Source of the DNA: an uncultured Clostridia bacterium
GTDB taxonomy: Bacteria > Bacillota > Clostridia > Oscillospirales > Ruminococcaceae
Assembly (NCBI GenBank): GCA_948473085.1
Contig: CAOKWH010000017.1
Span: 1 to 35,308 of the forward strand
Length of the DNA stretch: 35,308 nucleotides
Direction of reading: 5' to 3'
Position numbers and translations under genes: made by a program. Shown piece by piece: positions 7,782 to 15,178 of the stretch. The first letter of the stretch is position 1. Each line of letters opens with the position of its first letter. The notes under the pieces were generated by a model. That model was not told the DNA's origin. It did not search any database and saw nothing but the letters and a program-made list of their open reading frames with translations.

Positions 7782-8221
7782 AAAGCATAAACAACATGCG
7801 GCTGCAATTTATCAGCCGGTCGGCCAATGAGGGCTTTGCCCGGACGGCGGTTTCGGCGTTCATCGCCTGCCTGGATCCCACAATAGAGGAGCTTGCGGAT
7901 ATTAAAACAGCCGTATCCGAGGCGGTGACTAACTGTATTGTACACGCCTACGCCGAAGAGATGGGGCAGGTGTATCTGTCTGCCGACATTTTTCCCGGCG
8001 GCCGGGTTGTCATAAAAATCAGGGACCGGGGCTGCGGCATCCCGGATGTGGAAAAGGCAATGGAGCCGCTGTTTACCACTGGCGGGGAGGAGCGGGCCGG
8101 TTTGGGCTTTGCCGTTATGCAAAGCCTGATGGACAAGGTCCGGGTGCGCTCCCAGCCGGGGAAGGGCACCACCGTTACGCTGGAAAGGAGGATTAGCAGC
8201 AAGGGGAATGCCGATGCTTGA
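7778..8221 (+). CDS. spoIIAB: Anti-sigma F factor, serine kinase
   Basis: GHKL-fold kinase that binds and inhibits sigma F and phosphorylates SpoIIAA. Of its 147 residues, Glu48-Asn52 form the N box (EAVTN), DRGCGI (83-88) the G1 box and GLGF (108-111) the G2 box, with the GKGTTVTL end strand. All ATP-binding motifs are present. Its start overlaps the spoIIAA stop by 4 bases and its end overlaps the sigF start, typical of translational coupling in this operon. Confidence 0.95.
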   Translation: MKSINNMRLQFISRSANEGFARTAVSAFIACLDPTIEELADIKTAVSEAVTNCIVHAYAEEMGQVYLSADIFPGGRVVIKIRDRGCGIPDVEKAMEPLFTTGGEERAGLGFAVMQSLMDKVRVRSQPGKGTTVTLERRISSKGNADA

Positions 8222-8882
8222 GCTGAAAGAACAGTCCCGGGATGAGATGATAGAGGAGAATATCGGCCTGGTGCACTCCTGTGCACACCGGTTCAAGGGC
8301 CGGGGCATTGAGTATGACGACCTGTTCCAGGCCGGCTGTATGGGCCTTGTAAAGGCCTGTGATGCCTTTGATTTTGAACGGGGGGTGCGGTTTTCCACCT
8401 ACGCTGTCCCGGTTATCTTAGGGGAAATGCGCCGGCTTTTCCGGGATGGAGGCGCCATTAAGGTCAGCCGTTCCCTAAAGGAGATGTCCCTGCGGGTAAC
8501 CCGCAGCCGGGAACGCTATGCGGTGGAATTTGGCCGGGACCCAACGGTGGACGAGCTGGCGGCATACACCCAGCTAACCCGTGAGGAGGTGGTGGAAGCG
8601 CTGAGCGTATCCGCTCCGCCGGTGTCCCTCACGGTGACATCGGAGGAGGGGGAGGCGCAGGTGGATGTGCCCATTCCGTCGCCGGAGGAAAAACTGTCAG
8701 ATACACTGGCGCTAAGGCAGATCATCGGCCAGCTGGAACCCCGGGATCGGCAGTTGATTGTACTAAGGTATTTTATGGAAAAAACTCAGACCCAAACTGC
8801 CCAGCTGCTGGGGATGACCCAGGTGCAGGTTTCCCGCAGAGAGAAGAAGATCTTAGCGGCGTTGCGGCAAAAATTGCTTTAA
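8214..8882 (+). CDS. sigF: RNA polymerase sigma-F factor, forespore-specific
   Basis: Sigma-70 family factor of the SigF/SigB/SigG branch that starts forespore gene expression. Region 2 carries the core-binding and -10 recognition segment 'DLFQAGCMGLVKACDAFD' followed by FSTYAVPVILGEMRR. Region 4 ends with the helix-turn-helix TQTAQLLGMTQVQVSRREKK. At 222 residues the length is normal. AAGGGG sits 7 bases before the ATG at 8214 but only 1 base before an in-frame ATG at 8208, so 8214 is preferred. Presence of this operon shows the organism can at least potentially form endospores. Confidence 0.95.
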   Translation: MLELKEQSRDEMIEENIGLVHSCAHRFKGRGIEYDDLFQAGCMGLVKACDAFDFERGVRFSTYAVPVILGEMRRLFRDGGAIKVSRSLKEMSLRVTRSRERYAVEFGRDPTVDELAAYTQLTREEVVEALSVSAPPVSLTVTSEEGEAQVDVPIPSPEEKLSDTLALRQIIGQLEPRDRQLIVLRYFMEKTQTQTAQLLGMTQVQVSRREKKILAALRQKLL

Positions 8883-8935
8883 ATCCTATTTCCCCTCTGT
8901 GCCAATGGAAGTTCAGCTTCCTAAGCAGTGATATA

Positions 8936-8978
8936 TGCGGGCAGTTATCCAATGATTGATAACTACCCGCATTTTTTT
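8936..8978 (+). terminator. Terminator of the spoIIA operon
   Basis: TGCGGGCAGTTATC (8936-8949) pairs with GATAACTACCCGCA (8958-8971) with one mismatch, followed by TTTTTTT. The 8979-9146 stretch after it holds no gene I can support. Confidence 0.9.
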
Positions 8979-9146
8979 GCTCCTGTATTCAGATACCAGG
9001 CCGGTTCCGGTTGTTCCCCTTTCCTGTCAAACGGCGCGTGTTACCCCGTGATGCCGCTCCCATCTGTACCGTTTTCCCGCATGGAATCGGTGGGGGTTTC
9101 CATTAAAAATGTTCCTGATGGTTTTGGCAGGAGCGTTTCAGAGCAG

Positions 9147-9175
9147 TTGTTAAAACAGGGGTTATATGGTATAGT
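9147..9175 (+). promoter_or_regulatory. Promoter of the small membrane protein gene
   Basis: TTGTTA (9147-9152), 17-base spacer, TATAGT (9170-9175). Predicted start about 9182, consistent with the GTG at 9201. Confidence 0.65.
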
Positions 9176-9200
9176 AAAAGAAAGAAAGCAGGTGGGAACT

Positions 9201-9413
9201 GTGGGATTGGCGTATCTTTTCATACTTGTTATGATATTGGGGACAACCGGGGCAGCAGTTGCTTTATTGGCAGCAGCATGGAAAATCTGGAAAAGGGCCC
9301 GCTTCAAAATTCTGGCCATTATCCCTTTGTTCCTGACTGCGCCCTGTGCAGTGGTTACAGTTTACTTGTTGGCCATCGTTTGGAGAGAGCCGCCGTGGGG
9401 ATTTCATTTCTAA
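9201..9413 (+). CDS. Small two-helix membrane protein, possibly frameshifted
   Basis: A 70-residue protein with two hydrophobic helices (about 3-27 and 35-60) separated by the basic loop KIWKRARFK. The frame is open upstream to 8928, but that part crosses the sigF terminator and this gene's own promoter. The GTG at 9201, with AGGTGGG 4-9 bases upstream, is therefore the start. Family not recognised. Just after the stop, a different frame (9422-9586) encodes another hydrophobic segment ending at a terminator, so the gene may be the front part of a broken longer membrane protein. Confidence 0.55.
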   Translation: MGLAYLFILVMILGTTGAAVALLAAAWKIWKRARFKILAIIPLFLTAPCAVVTVYLLAIVWREPPWGFHF

Positions 9414-9421
9414 TAGGATGA

Positions 9422-9586
9422 CTGCCTATACCCCAAAAAAACATATTGCCTTTACTCCGCGCAGTTTTTGCCGCTATGCGCTTTTTGTTGCCGGACGAAC
9501 CACTATTCCTTGTTACGCTGTTGTATACAAATCTGATTGCGGTTTTACCAGCTTTTGCACAGGCCCATCCATCAAGCGAAAGATAG
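9422..9586 (+). pseudogene. Possible frameshifted continuation of the small membrane protein
   Basis: After a TGA at 9419-9421, this frame has 54 sense codons containing a hydrophobic run (LRAVFAAMRFLLPDEP, then LFLVTLLYTNLIAVLPAF). It ends at a TAG inside a terminator hairpin. No ribosome binding site precedes it. Composition and position suggest the C-terminal part of a membrane protein whose first part is the 70-aa frame. An overlapping 59-codon frame from 9418 is less protein-like. Confidence 0.3.
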
Positions 9587-9619
9587 AGGCAGGTTGATTG
9601 AAACCTCTGCCCCTATTTT
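9583..9619 (+). terminator. Imperfect terminator
   Basis: ATAGAGGCAGGTT (9583-9595) pairs imperfectly with AACCTCTGCCCCTAT (9602-9616), followed by TTTTTA. It closes the small membrane protein region. The 9620-9764 stretch holds nothing else I can support. Confidence 0.6.
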
Positions 9620-9764
9620 TATGGAGTTGCCCCAGAGAACACTTTTTAATATGTAGGCAAACAAGTGTGAAAGAATGGCAGACAGAGGCCAGAACTTTGC
9701 TGCTGGCTATACCCTGTGGATGTGCAGTGTTTTTTGCAGAACCGGTAATTTGTAAATTTAAAGA

Positions 9765-9794
9765 TTGACAAATGCAAAGAAAAACGAATACTAT
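9765..9794 (+). promoter_or_regulatory. Promoter of the deacetylase-bactofilin pair
   Basis: TTGACA (9765-9770), 18-base spacer, TACTAT (9789-9794), about 28 bases before the GTG start at 9822. Confidence 0.6.
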
Positions 9795-9821
9795 AACAAG
9801 AAAAGTGAAAGGGGTTCGTTT

Positions 9822-10697
9822 GTGTATTTTCGCAGCGTGCGGTTTTATAAGTGTTTAATTTATAGTGGATTAACCCTTGTGGTTCTGTTTGCAGGTATAG
9901 GGATTGTAGGGGTTGTGCGCTGGATGATGCCTGCGGTTTACGCAGTGGAGGAGCTGTCTGTTTTGCCACAGGAAGCGCCTCCATTGGAACAGCTTGCCCC
10001 GGTGGAAATGCCGGCCTATACGCAGTTGTACCCCGAATTGTATGTTTCTTCTGCCGAGTTGCTACATACACAAGGTAAGGTGGCCTATCTCACCTTTGAT
10101 GATGGCCCATCGCACAATACTTCCGAGATTTTGGATATCCTGGAGGAATATCAGGTTCCGGCTACCTTTTTTGTGGTAACAGGCAAAAATCGGGATTTAA
10201 GTGTTTTGGAGCGGATGGTGTCCGATGGGCACAGTATTGGAATCCACTCCGATTTACACGAATACCGCACGATTTATGCCAGCACCGAGGATTTTTTAGC
10301 AGATTTTGCTGCTGCCCACGCAAGGATAGAGGAAGCCTGTGGCGTTCGCCCCGAAATTTTTCGTTTCCCTGGCGGCAGTATCAATTCTTACAATACAGGC
10401 AGCTATCAGGAAACAGCCTCAGAAATGCTGCGCCGTGGGTTCCGGTATTTCGATTGGAATGTTTCGCTGGAGGATGCCAAGTCTGGCATTACCGCCCAGG
10501 AGATTTATGCCAACATGGTACGGGATATTAACACTTATCAATGCGACAGGGCGGTTATACTGGCCCACGATGGCGCCCATCACCGTCAACTGGTGGTGGC
10601 ACTCCCCAACATTATTGAATATCTGATGGACGAGGGATACACCTTTGCTCGATTGGATTCCAGTGTACAACCGGTGGTATTTTCCTATCCAGTATAA
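9822..10697 (+). CDS. Membrane-anchored polysaccharide deacetylase (CE4)
   Basis: Removes N-acetyl groups from a cell-wall or other polysaccharide outside the cell, using a divalent metal. The 291 residues start with one membrane helix (about 10-32), then a spacer and the NodB domain. CE4 motifs are complete: TFDDGP (91-96, base Asp93 and metal Asp94), HSDLH (142-146, metal His), RFPGG (181-185), Asp-Trp at 211-212 and LAHD (247-250, catalytic His). This is closest in style to peptidoglycan deacetylases of Firmicutes. The GTG at 9822 is chosen for AAAGGGG 7 bases upstream; longer starts would overlap the promoter. A bactofilin gene follows after 23 bases. Confidence 0.92.
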   Translation: MYFRSVRFYKCLIYSGLTLVVLFAGIGIVGVVRWMMPAVYAVEELSVLPQEAPPLEQLAPVEMPAYTQLYPELYVSSAELLHTQGKVAYLTFDDGPSHNTSEILDILEEYQVPATFFVVTGKNRDLSVLERMVSDGHSIGIHSDLHEYRTIYASTEDFLADFAAAHARIEEACGVRPEIFRFPGGSINSYNTGSYQETASEMLRRGFRYFDWNVSLEDAKSGITAQEIYANMVRDINTYQCDRAVILAHDGAHHRQLVVALPNIIEYLMDEGYTFARLDSSVQPVVFSYPV

Positions 10698-10720
10698 GAA
10701 TAGAAGGGATGGAGTAAATT

Positions 10721-11308
10721 ATGGATAACAATTTTAAACGGGCAATGCGGGAAGTGTTCCAGGGAGAACGCCCTGAGGATGCTGGGCAGCTGCCCGCTCC
10801 CCCGGCTGCCGAAGAGCAGCGGGGCCCTGTTCCTACCACCCGGCGGGAAAGTACCACCATCACTCGAAATACACATATCCGGGGTGATATTATTTCGGAT
10901 AGTGATATTATCCTGGCTGGTGAGCTGGAGGGAACGCTGATAACTGCTGCTTCGGTGCAGGTATCCGGCGCTGTTACCGGGGATATTGAGTGTGAAAGCT
11001 GCGAGTTGGCTGGTGCCCACATCAACGGCAACATTAAGTCTGGCAGCCAGATTATCATGATGGCTGACAGTGTGGTAATAGGCGACCTGACAGGCGGGTT
11101 GGTGCGCGTTTCGGGCGATCTGCGGGGCAATGTTACAGCTACTGAGGAACTGGTAGTACATGGAAATGCAAAAATTGTGGGCGATATTGTCACCCGCAGC
11201 ATCAGCGTGGATCGCGGCGCTGTTATCCAGGGTAATTTGCAAAGCCAGCCCCAGCCGGTGGCTCAGGTGGTGCCGCTGGAACAGTCCAATCCGGAAAAGC
11301 CGGAATAA
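10721..11308 (+). CDS. Bactofilin (polymer-forming cytoskeletal protein)
   Basis: 195 residues with the DUF583/bactofilin core: from about 45 to 170 a run of short Gly-spaced beta strands (GDIISDSDIILAGELEG, GAVTGDIECESCELAG, and so on) forms a right-handed beta-helix. It is flanked by disordered Pro-, Gln- and Glu-rich tails. Bactofilins polymerise without nucleotide at the membrane and position cell-wall enzymes. GGAG lies before the ATG. The 23-base gap to the upstream deacetylase implies one transcript, so this bactofilin probably localises that enzyme; this is an inference from gene order. Confidence 0.92.
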   Translation: MDNNFKRAMREVFQGERPEDAGQLPAPPAAEEQRGPVPTTRRESTTITRNTHIRGDIISDSDIILAGELEGTLITAASVQVSGAVTGDIECESCELAGAHINGNIKSGSQIIMMADSVVIGDLTGGLVRVSGDLRGNVTATEELVVHGNAKIVGDIVTRSISVDRGAVIQGNLQSQPQPVAQVVPLEQSNPEKPE

Positions 11309-11326
11309 ACAACATCATGGCAAGGT

Positions 11327-11370
11327 GCCGCTGTTCTGGGAAAAGTTTTCCTGCTGGACAGCGGCTTTTC
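11327..11370 (+). terminator. Terminator after the bactofilin gene
   Basis: GCCGCTGTTC (11327-11336) pairs with GGACAGCGGC (11356-11365), with an inner GGAAAA/TTTTCC stem, followed by TTTT. Confidence 0.8.
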
Positions 11371-11395
11371 GTTGATTTTTATAGGGGGAACAGAG

Positions 11396-11890
11396 ATGGA
11401 AAAAACTGTAATCTTTCGTTTTGCTGTCAGGGAAGATATCCCGCTGATTTTGCAGTTTATCCGGGAACTGGCTGACTATGAACAGCTGTTGGACCAGGTT
11501 GTAGCGGACGAGGCGACACTGGAACACTGGCTGTTTGAGAAAAATGGCGCTGAGGTGCTTTTTGTGCTGGAAGATAGTATAGAGGTGGGGTTTGCCCTGT
11601 TTTTCCATAACTTTTCCACTTTTTTAGGCCGGTCAGGGCTGTACCTGGAGGATCTCTATGTCCGCCCGGCGTATCGGGGCCGGGGATACGGCAAAGCACT
11701 GTTCCAGCAGCTGGTGCAGATAGCCCGCCAGCGCGGCTGCGGCAGAATGGAGTGGTGGTGTCTGGACTGGAACCACCCCAGTATCGAGTTTTACAAGCGC
11801 ATGGGGGCCGAGGCCATGACCGATTGGACGATATACCGCCTGTCAGGGGAGGCGCTGGAACGGTTGGCCGATACACCCGCCCAGGAATAG
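11396..11890 (+). CDS. GNAT N-acetyltransferase, diamine acetyltransferase-like
   Basis: Transfers acetyl from acetyl-CoA to an amine. The acetyl-CoA loop is YVRPAYRGRGYG with the preceding strand GLYLEDL. The C-terminal WWCLDWNHPSIEFYKRMGA segment is characteristic of the spermidine/spermine acetyltransferase-like branch, so a polyamine or small diamine is a plausible substrate. 164 residues from the ATG at 11396, which has AGGGGG upstream; an in-frame start at 11372 lacks one. It follows the bactofilin terminator, so transcription may depend on read-through or an unseen promoter. Confidence 0.88.
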   Translation: MEKTVIFRFAVREDIPLILQFIRELADYEQLLDQVVADEATLEHWLFEKNGAEVLFVLEDSIEVGFALFFHNFSTFLGRSGLYLEDLYVRPAYRGRGYGKALFQQLVQIARQRGCGRMEWWCLDWNHPSIEFYKRMGAEAMTDWTIYRLSGEALERLADTPAQE

Positions 11891-11962
11891 AGGCCATCAG
11901 GTGCAGAAAAAATCTTTGGGGGTACTATAAGCCCCCTTTACCTTATTTTTATATCAAAAAAA

Positions 11963-11987
11963 GGGACGGAATTTTCCGTCCCTTTTT
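11963..11987. terminator. Bidirectional terminator between convergent genes
   Basis: GGGACGGAA (11963-11971) pairs with TTCCGTCCC (11974-11982), with T runs on both strands (TTTTT after, AAAAAAA before). It serves the acetyltransferase (+) and the P-loop protein (-). A second weak hairpin of five G and five C lies at 11919-11937. Confidence 0.88.
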
Positions 11988-11988
11988 G

Positions 11989-12633
11989 CTATGCTAACCC
12001 AAAGTGTGCTGCTATCTTCTGCACAGTTTGTTCTACAGTGGAGTTTGCGGTTTTCTCCAACCAGAAATAGGGGCTCCTTTTAATCTGCTCAAACTTTGCT
12101 TGGTTGAGCAGCACCAGTGCTGTATTACAGTTTGCCTTGGCCTGTTCCGGGTGAGTAGCGCTGTGGATATAGGCGTTAAAGTCGCTGTGGTCGGGCCGGT
12201 TGCAGTATTCCTCTATAATATTGGCGGGTTCCCTGATTAAAAAGGCAATTCTTTGAGGAACGGTGAATCGCTCTGCCTCTTCCACAGTCAGATGTAGGTC
12301 GCACACTATTTTTTGGGTCTGGGATAGGCGGATTAAGTCCATCAGGATGAAATCAAGCTGTTCCCGGGTATTATCCCGCAGCCAGCGGACATAGTCCTCT
12401 GTGCTCCGCCCAAAAAACGCGTCGGCATCTTTGAATGTGGTGTTCATAGCGGGCTGCCATCTGGCGTCGGATTGTTTTTGATGCCTTGCAAATTCCTCGT
12501 CCACATCAAAAACAGCCAGTCCATACCGCTTGGCCAGTTCCCGCGAGGCAGTGGTTTTCCCGCCGCAGGCCGTCCCAGAGATAAAATATACATTTTTCAG
12601 GTATTCTTTTAGTACATTGTCCTGCAAAATCAT
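11989..12633 (-). CDS. P-loop NTP-binding protein, kinase-like
   Basis: A 214-residue cytoplasmic protein with a Walker A motif GTACGGKTT (20-28) and a following 'VFDVDEEF' strand typical of small-molecule or nucleotide kinases of the P-loop/shikimate kinase-like fold. The exact substrate is unknown; uncharacterised relatives exist in Firmicutes. The upstream in-frame ATG at 12654 lacks a ribosome site, whereas the ATG at 12633 has AAAAGGAGAA 7 bases upstream, so it is chosen. The gene lies 85 bases after the LtaS-like gene on the same strand and may share its transcript. Confidence 0.75.
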   Translation of the reverse strand: MILQDNVLKEYLKNVYFISGTACGGKTTASRELAKRYGLAVFDVDEEFARHQKQSDARWQPAMNTTFKDADAFFGRSTEDYVRWLRDNTREQLDFILMDLIRLSQTQKIVCDLHLTVEEAERFTVPQRIAFLIREPANIIEEYCNRPDHSDFNAYIHSATHPEQAKANCNTALVLLNQAKFEQIKRSPYFWLEKTANSTVEQTVQKIAAHFGLA

Positions 12634-12672
12634 CGTGTATTTCTCCTTTTCCATAGAAACGATACTCGGATG

Positions 12673-12705
12673 TTATGCAGCTCTCAGTTTTAAAAAGGCT
12701 ATCAT
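12673..12705 (-). CDS. Tiny reading frame with strong ribosome binding site (10 codons)
   Basis: Directly after the stop of the LtaS-like gene, TGAGGAGGG is followed 8 bases later by an ATG opening MIAFLKLRAA and a TAA. The Shine-Dalgarno is better than that of many real genes here. It could be a leader peptide for the P-loop protein gene, a relic start, or chance. Confidence 0.25.
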   Translation of the reverse strand: MIAFLKLRAA

Positions 12706-12718
12706 GGTTTTTCCCTCC

Positions 12719-14557
12719 TCACTGTGCCTGGGGTAGGTCCGCCGCTTCCGAAACAGTATAGAGCTCCAGCAGGCGCCGGCTTTCTCCAAACAGGTTGTTA
12801 TACTGAAAGGCTCGGTATTTTTGTATCAACTCGGTCCATTCGGTATTTTCCAGGTGGCTGTAGGCATTTCCCTCCGGGTCGGTGTATCCAACAAAGGTCA
12901 GGGCGGGTATCTGCTGCTGCACGCCCCATAAAAAGCGCCCATAATCGGTGGTTTCCAGCCCAGAATATTTCAGCAGCAGCTGGCCTAAAAAGTTCAGGCT
13001 GCTTGGGGGCAGCGGTTCATCCGGCAGTTCATAGTTGGCCCAGATGAGATAGGGCACTTCGTACCTGCGCATATACTGCTCCATTGTCATTTCCGATTGG
13101 GATACACCATAGGCCAGGTCCAAAAACTCCTGTTCCAATGCGGGTTGATGATCCCCAAACATCAGGATAATAGTGGGTTCCTCATACTCGGAAAAATAAT
13201 CCACCAGCATTTCAAAGGCCTGGTCGGTTTTGTTGGCCAGTGTCAGGTACTGTTCTGCTTTGGGGTACTGCCCGGGATAGTCGGCCAGATACACTTCGGT
13301 GGGGTAGTCCTCCACTGTGTAGCTGCCGTGGTTTTGGATGGTTACACCAAACAGGAACAGGTTTTCCCCCGGCAGTTTTTGCTCAAATTCATAGATAATC
13401 TGCTGGAAGGTGCTGGCGTCGCTGATGTAGCCATGCTCCCAAGTGGGCAGTATGTCCAAATCCTCCATGCACTTAAAGGCGTCAAAGCCCAGCTTGGGAT
13501 AGGCGGTATTTCGCTGCCAGGAACCCCGTTCCCCTGGGTGGATGGCCAGGCAATAGTACCCATAGTCGGACAGGATGGAAGCCAGCGAGGCGCTGCCCGG
13601 CGTGAGATATTGCTGGTAGGGAATACTGCCGGAGGGCAGAAAGGCCATCGAGTTGCCGGTTAGGAACTCAAATTCGCTGGCGCTGGTGCCGGCGCCAAAT
13701 ACCGAGGCGTAGGCATGGCCAAACAGGGCACCAGTGGAGTCGATGGTATCAGTGACGCTCTCGCTCAGCTCCAAAGTGCCAAATTCCTCATAATCCGCCC
13801 AGGATTCGTTCATAATGGCGATAATGTTGGGGCGTTTGTACTGCGATAAAGGTTCCGGATCGGCAGCAACGGTGTAAAGAATTTCCAGAACATATTCGGG
13901 GGAATTGTTTTCCGGCTGTTCCACCGACAAAAACTGCAAATTTTTCAAAAATACAGCCAACAGCCCGCCAGCGCGGTAGGCGCCGGCCTGGTCCCACACA
14001 TCTGTTTTAATATTAAAATAGTTCAGCGTGCTGCCCCATAGGATGGGAATGCAGCAGACCATTGCGGCCGCAAAGCATACCACCCGGGCCAGATAACTTT
14101 GATGCAGGCCGTTTGCCAGCGACCGGGACAGGCGATGGATGGTCACAGCCAGGGCCGAAATGGCCGAGATAGCAAACAACATCTGCCAGGTCAAAGCCAT
14201 ATCATAGTTATCCATTACAGCAATGGCTGTGTTCAGCGCTGTAAAATCCCAGGGCAGGATGGGCAGCCCCCGATATAGGTTTACAAAGTAGTTGGCAATG
14301 CCCCATCCCAGGCAGAGCAGATGGATGAAGATGCTGCTGAACAAGATGCGGTTGGTTATTGCAGCCAACAGGAAAAAGCCGGCCCCGATACACAGGTAGT
14401 TGGCCAACAGGGTAGGGAGGGTATATTCCCAGGGCAGCCCGCCAAAGACAAACTGCATGATATAAAATGCAGTAAGCGGGGTAAGCAGCAGGATGCATAG
14501 GCGAATTGCCCGGGCCTTGCGCAGCCCAGGGGTGCGTATATAGTCGTGGTTTTGCAA
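12719..14557 (-). CDS. LtaS-like membrane phosphoglycerol transferase / sulfatase-fold protein
   Basis: Member of the alkaline-phosphatase superfamily with an N-terminal block of about five membrane helices (roughly 20-200) and an extracellular catalytic domain from about 260. Metal and catalytic landmarks are IIAIMNES (metal Glu), AGTSASEFEFLTG (nucleophile Thr) and MFGDHQP (Asp-His metal pair). Relatives make lipoteichoic acid or transfer phosphoglycerol to surface glycans using lipid head groups. 612 residues from a TTG at 14557 with AGGAG 9-10 bases upstream; the frame stays open further upstream but crosses an extended -10 promoter. A P-loop protein gene follows. Confidence 0.9.
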   Translation of the reverse strand: MQNHDYIRTPGLRKARAIRLCILLLTPLTAFYIMQFVFGGLPWEYTLPTLLANYLCIGAGFFLLAAITNRILFSSIFIHLLCLGWGIANYFVNLYRGLPILPWDFTALNTAIAVMDNYDMALTWQMLFAISAISALAVTIHRLSRSLANGLHQSYLARVVCFAAAMVCCIPILWGSTLNYFNIKTDVWDQAGAYRAGGLLAVFLKNLQFLSVEQPENNSPEYVLEILYTVAADPEPLSQYKRPNIIAIMNESWADYEEFGTLELSESVTDTIDSTGALFGHAYASVFGAGTSASEFEFLTGNSMAFLPSGSIPYQQYLTPGSASLASILSDYGYYCLAIHPGERGSWQRNTAYPKLGFDAFKCMEDLDILPTWEHGYISDASTFQQIIYEFEQKLPGENLFLFGVTIQNHGSYTVEDYPTEVYLADYPGQYPKAEQYLTLANKTDQAFEMLVDYFSEYEEPTIILMFGDHQPALEQEFLDLAYGVSQSEMTMEQYMRRYEVPYLIWANYELPDEPLPPSSLNFLGQLLLKYSGLETTDYGRFLWGVQQQIPALTFVGYTDPEGNAYSHLENTEWTELIQKYRAFQYNNLFGESRRLLELYTVSEAADLPQAQ

Positions 14558-14633
14558 ACAAAGCAGCTCCTGTACAAAATTTAATATAGAGCGAATATTG
14601 CTATAGCGGCAATGAGGTGATACTATTTTATTT

Positions 14634-14642
14634 ATTATAGCA
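14634..14642 (-). promoter_or_regulatory. Extended -10 promoter of the LtaS-like gene
   Basis: Minus-strand TGC-TATAAT is a perfect -10 hexamer with the TGn extension; no good -35 is needed or seen. Transcription would start near 14627, about 70 bases before the TTG. Confidence 0.65.
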
Positions 14643-14910
14643 TAGTTCAACAAAGATTGGCCAGAATACCCCGGAAACTATTGCAATCTATTCAAAAATA
14701 GTTTACAATTTTTAAAAAGATGGCCCTACTTTCCGGGGATAAGTGCTGGCACAGTTAAGAATATTAGCTTAACCGGCGTGTGGTTATTCTTATAGAGAAA
14801 AGAGGGGCTGTTTATGGAAGAACGGCCGAAAAACTTGCATTTTTTTCATAAACCAGTAGAATAATAAGTAAGGCAAGACTGCCATAGGCAATGGAAAGGA
14901 AGTTGAAAAT
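14643..14910. other. Divergent intergenic region
   Basis: Between the LtaS-like gene and the DUF1858 gene. AT-rich. It holds a 16-codon frame at 14814-14864 (AGAGGGG 6 bases before ATG) and a candidate plus-strand promoter TTGCAT (14835-14840), 16 bases, TAGAAT (14857-14862). An inverted repeat TAAGAATA/TATTCTTA surrounds about 14756-14792. Nothing else was seen. Confidence 0.4.
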
Positions 14911-15111
14911 ATGCAGGTAACAAAGGATACGCTGATTGGTGAAATTTTGCAGATGGATATGGGCACCGCCCAAATCCTCACAGCTGCCGGTATGCACTGT
15001 GTAGGCTGCCCGGCCTCCGCCCGGGAGAGCCTGGCTCAGGCCTGTGTGGTGCATGGGATGGACTGCGACAAACTGCTTGTTAGCTTAAACGAGTATCTGG
15101 CCAACAAGTAA
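14911..15111 (+). CDS. DUF1858 domain protein, small CxxC redox-type protein
   Basis: 66 residues, the whole protein being the DUF1858 domain: 'TLIGEILQMDMGTAQILTAAG' and then MHCVGCPASARESLAQAC with the CVGC pair at about 28-31. In other proteins this domain is attached to hybrid-cluster or other redox enzymes and probably binds a metal or undergoes thiol chemistry; the role of the free-standing form is unknown. GAAAGGAAG precedes the ATG. A terminator follows, then a flavin reductase-like gene. Confidence 0.85.
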   Translation: MQVTKDTLIGEILQMDMGTAQILTAAGMHCVGCPASARESLAQACVVHGMDCDKLLVSLNEYLANK

Positions 15112-15121
15112 AACAACGGGG

Positions 15122-15155
15122 AAAAAGCGGCAGGGAAAATTCTCTGCCGCTTTTT
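15122..15155 (+). terminator. Terminator after the DUF1858 gene
   Basis: AAAAAGCGGCAG pairs with CTGCCGCTTTTT around an AT-rich loop. Confidence 0.88.
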
Positions 15156-15178
15156 AAACAGGGAAGGAGTGGAACAAA

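Noticed and set aside
8928-9200. N-terminal extension of the small membrane protein
   Set aside because: It overlaps the sigF terminator and the gene's own promoter; the GTG at 9201 has the ribosome site.
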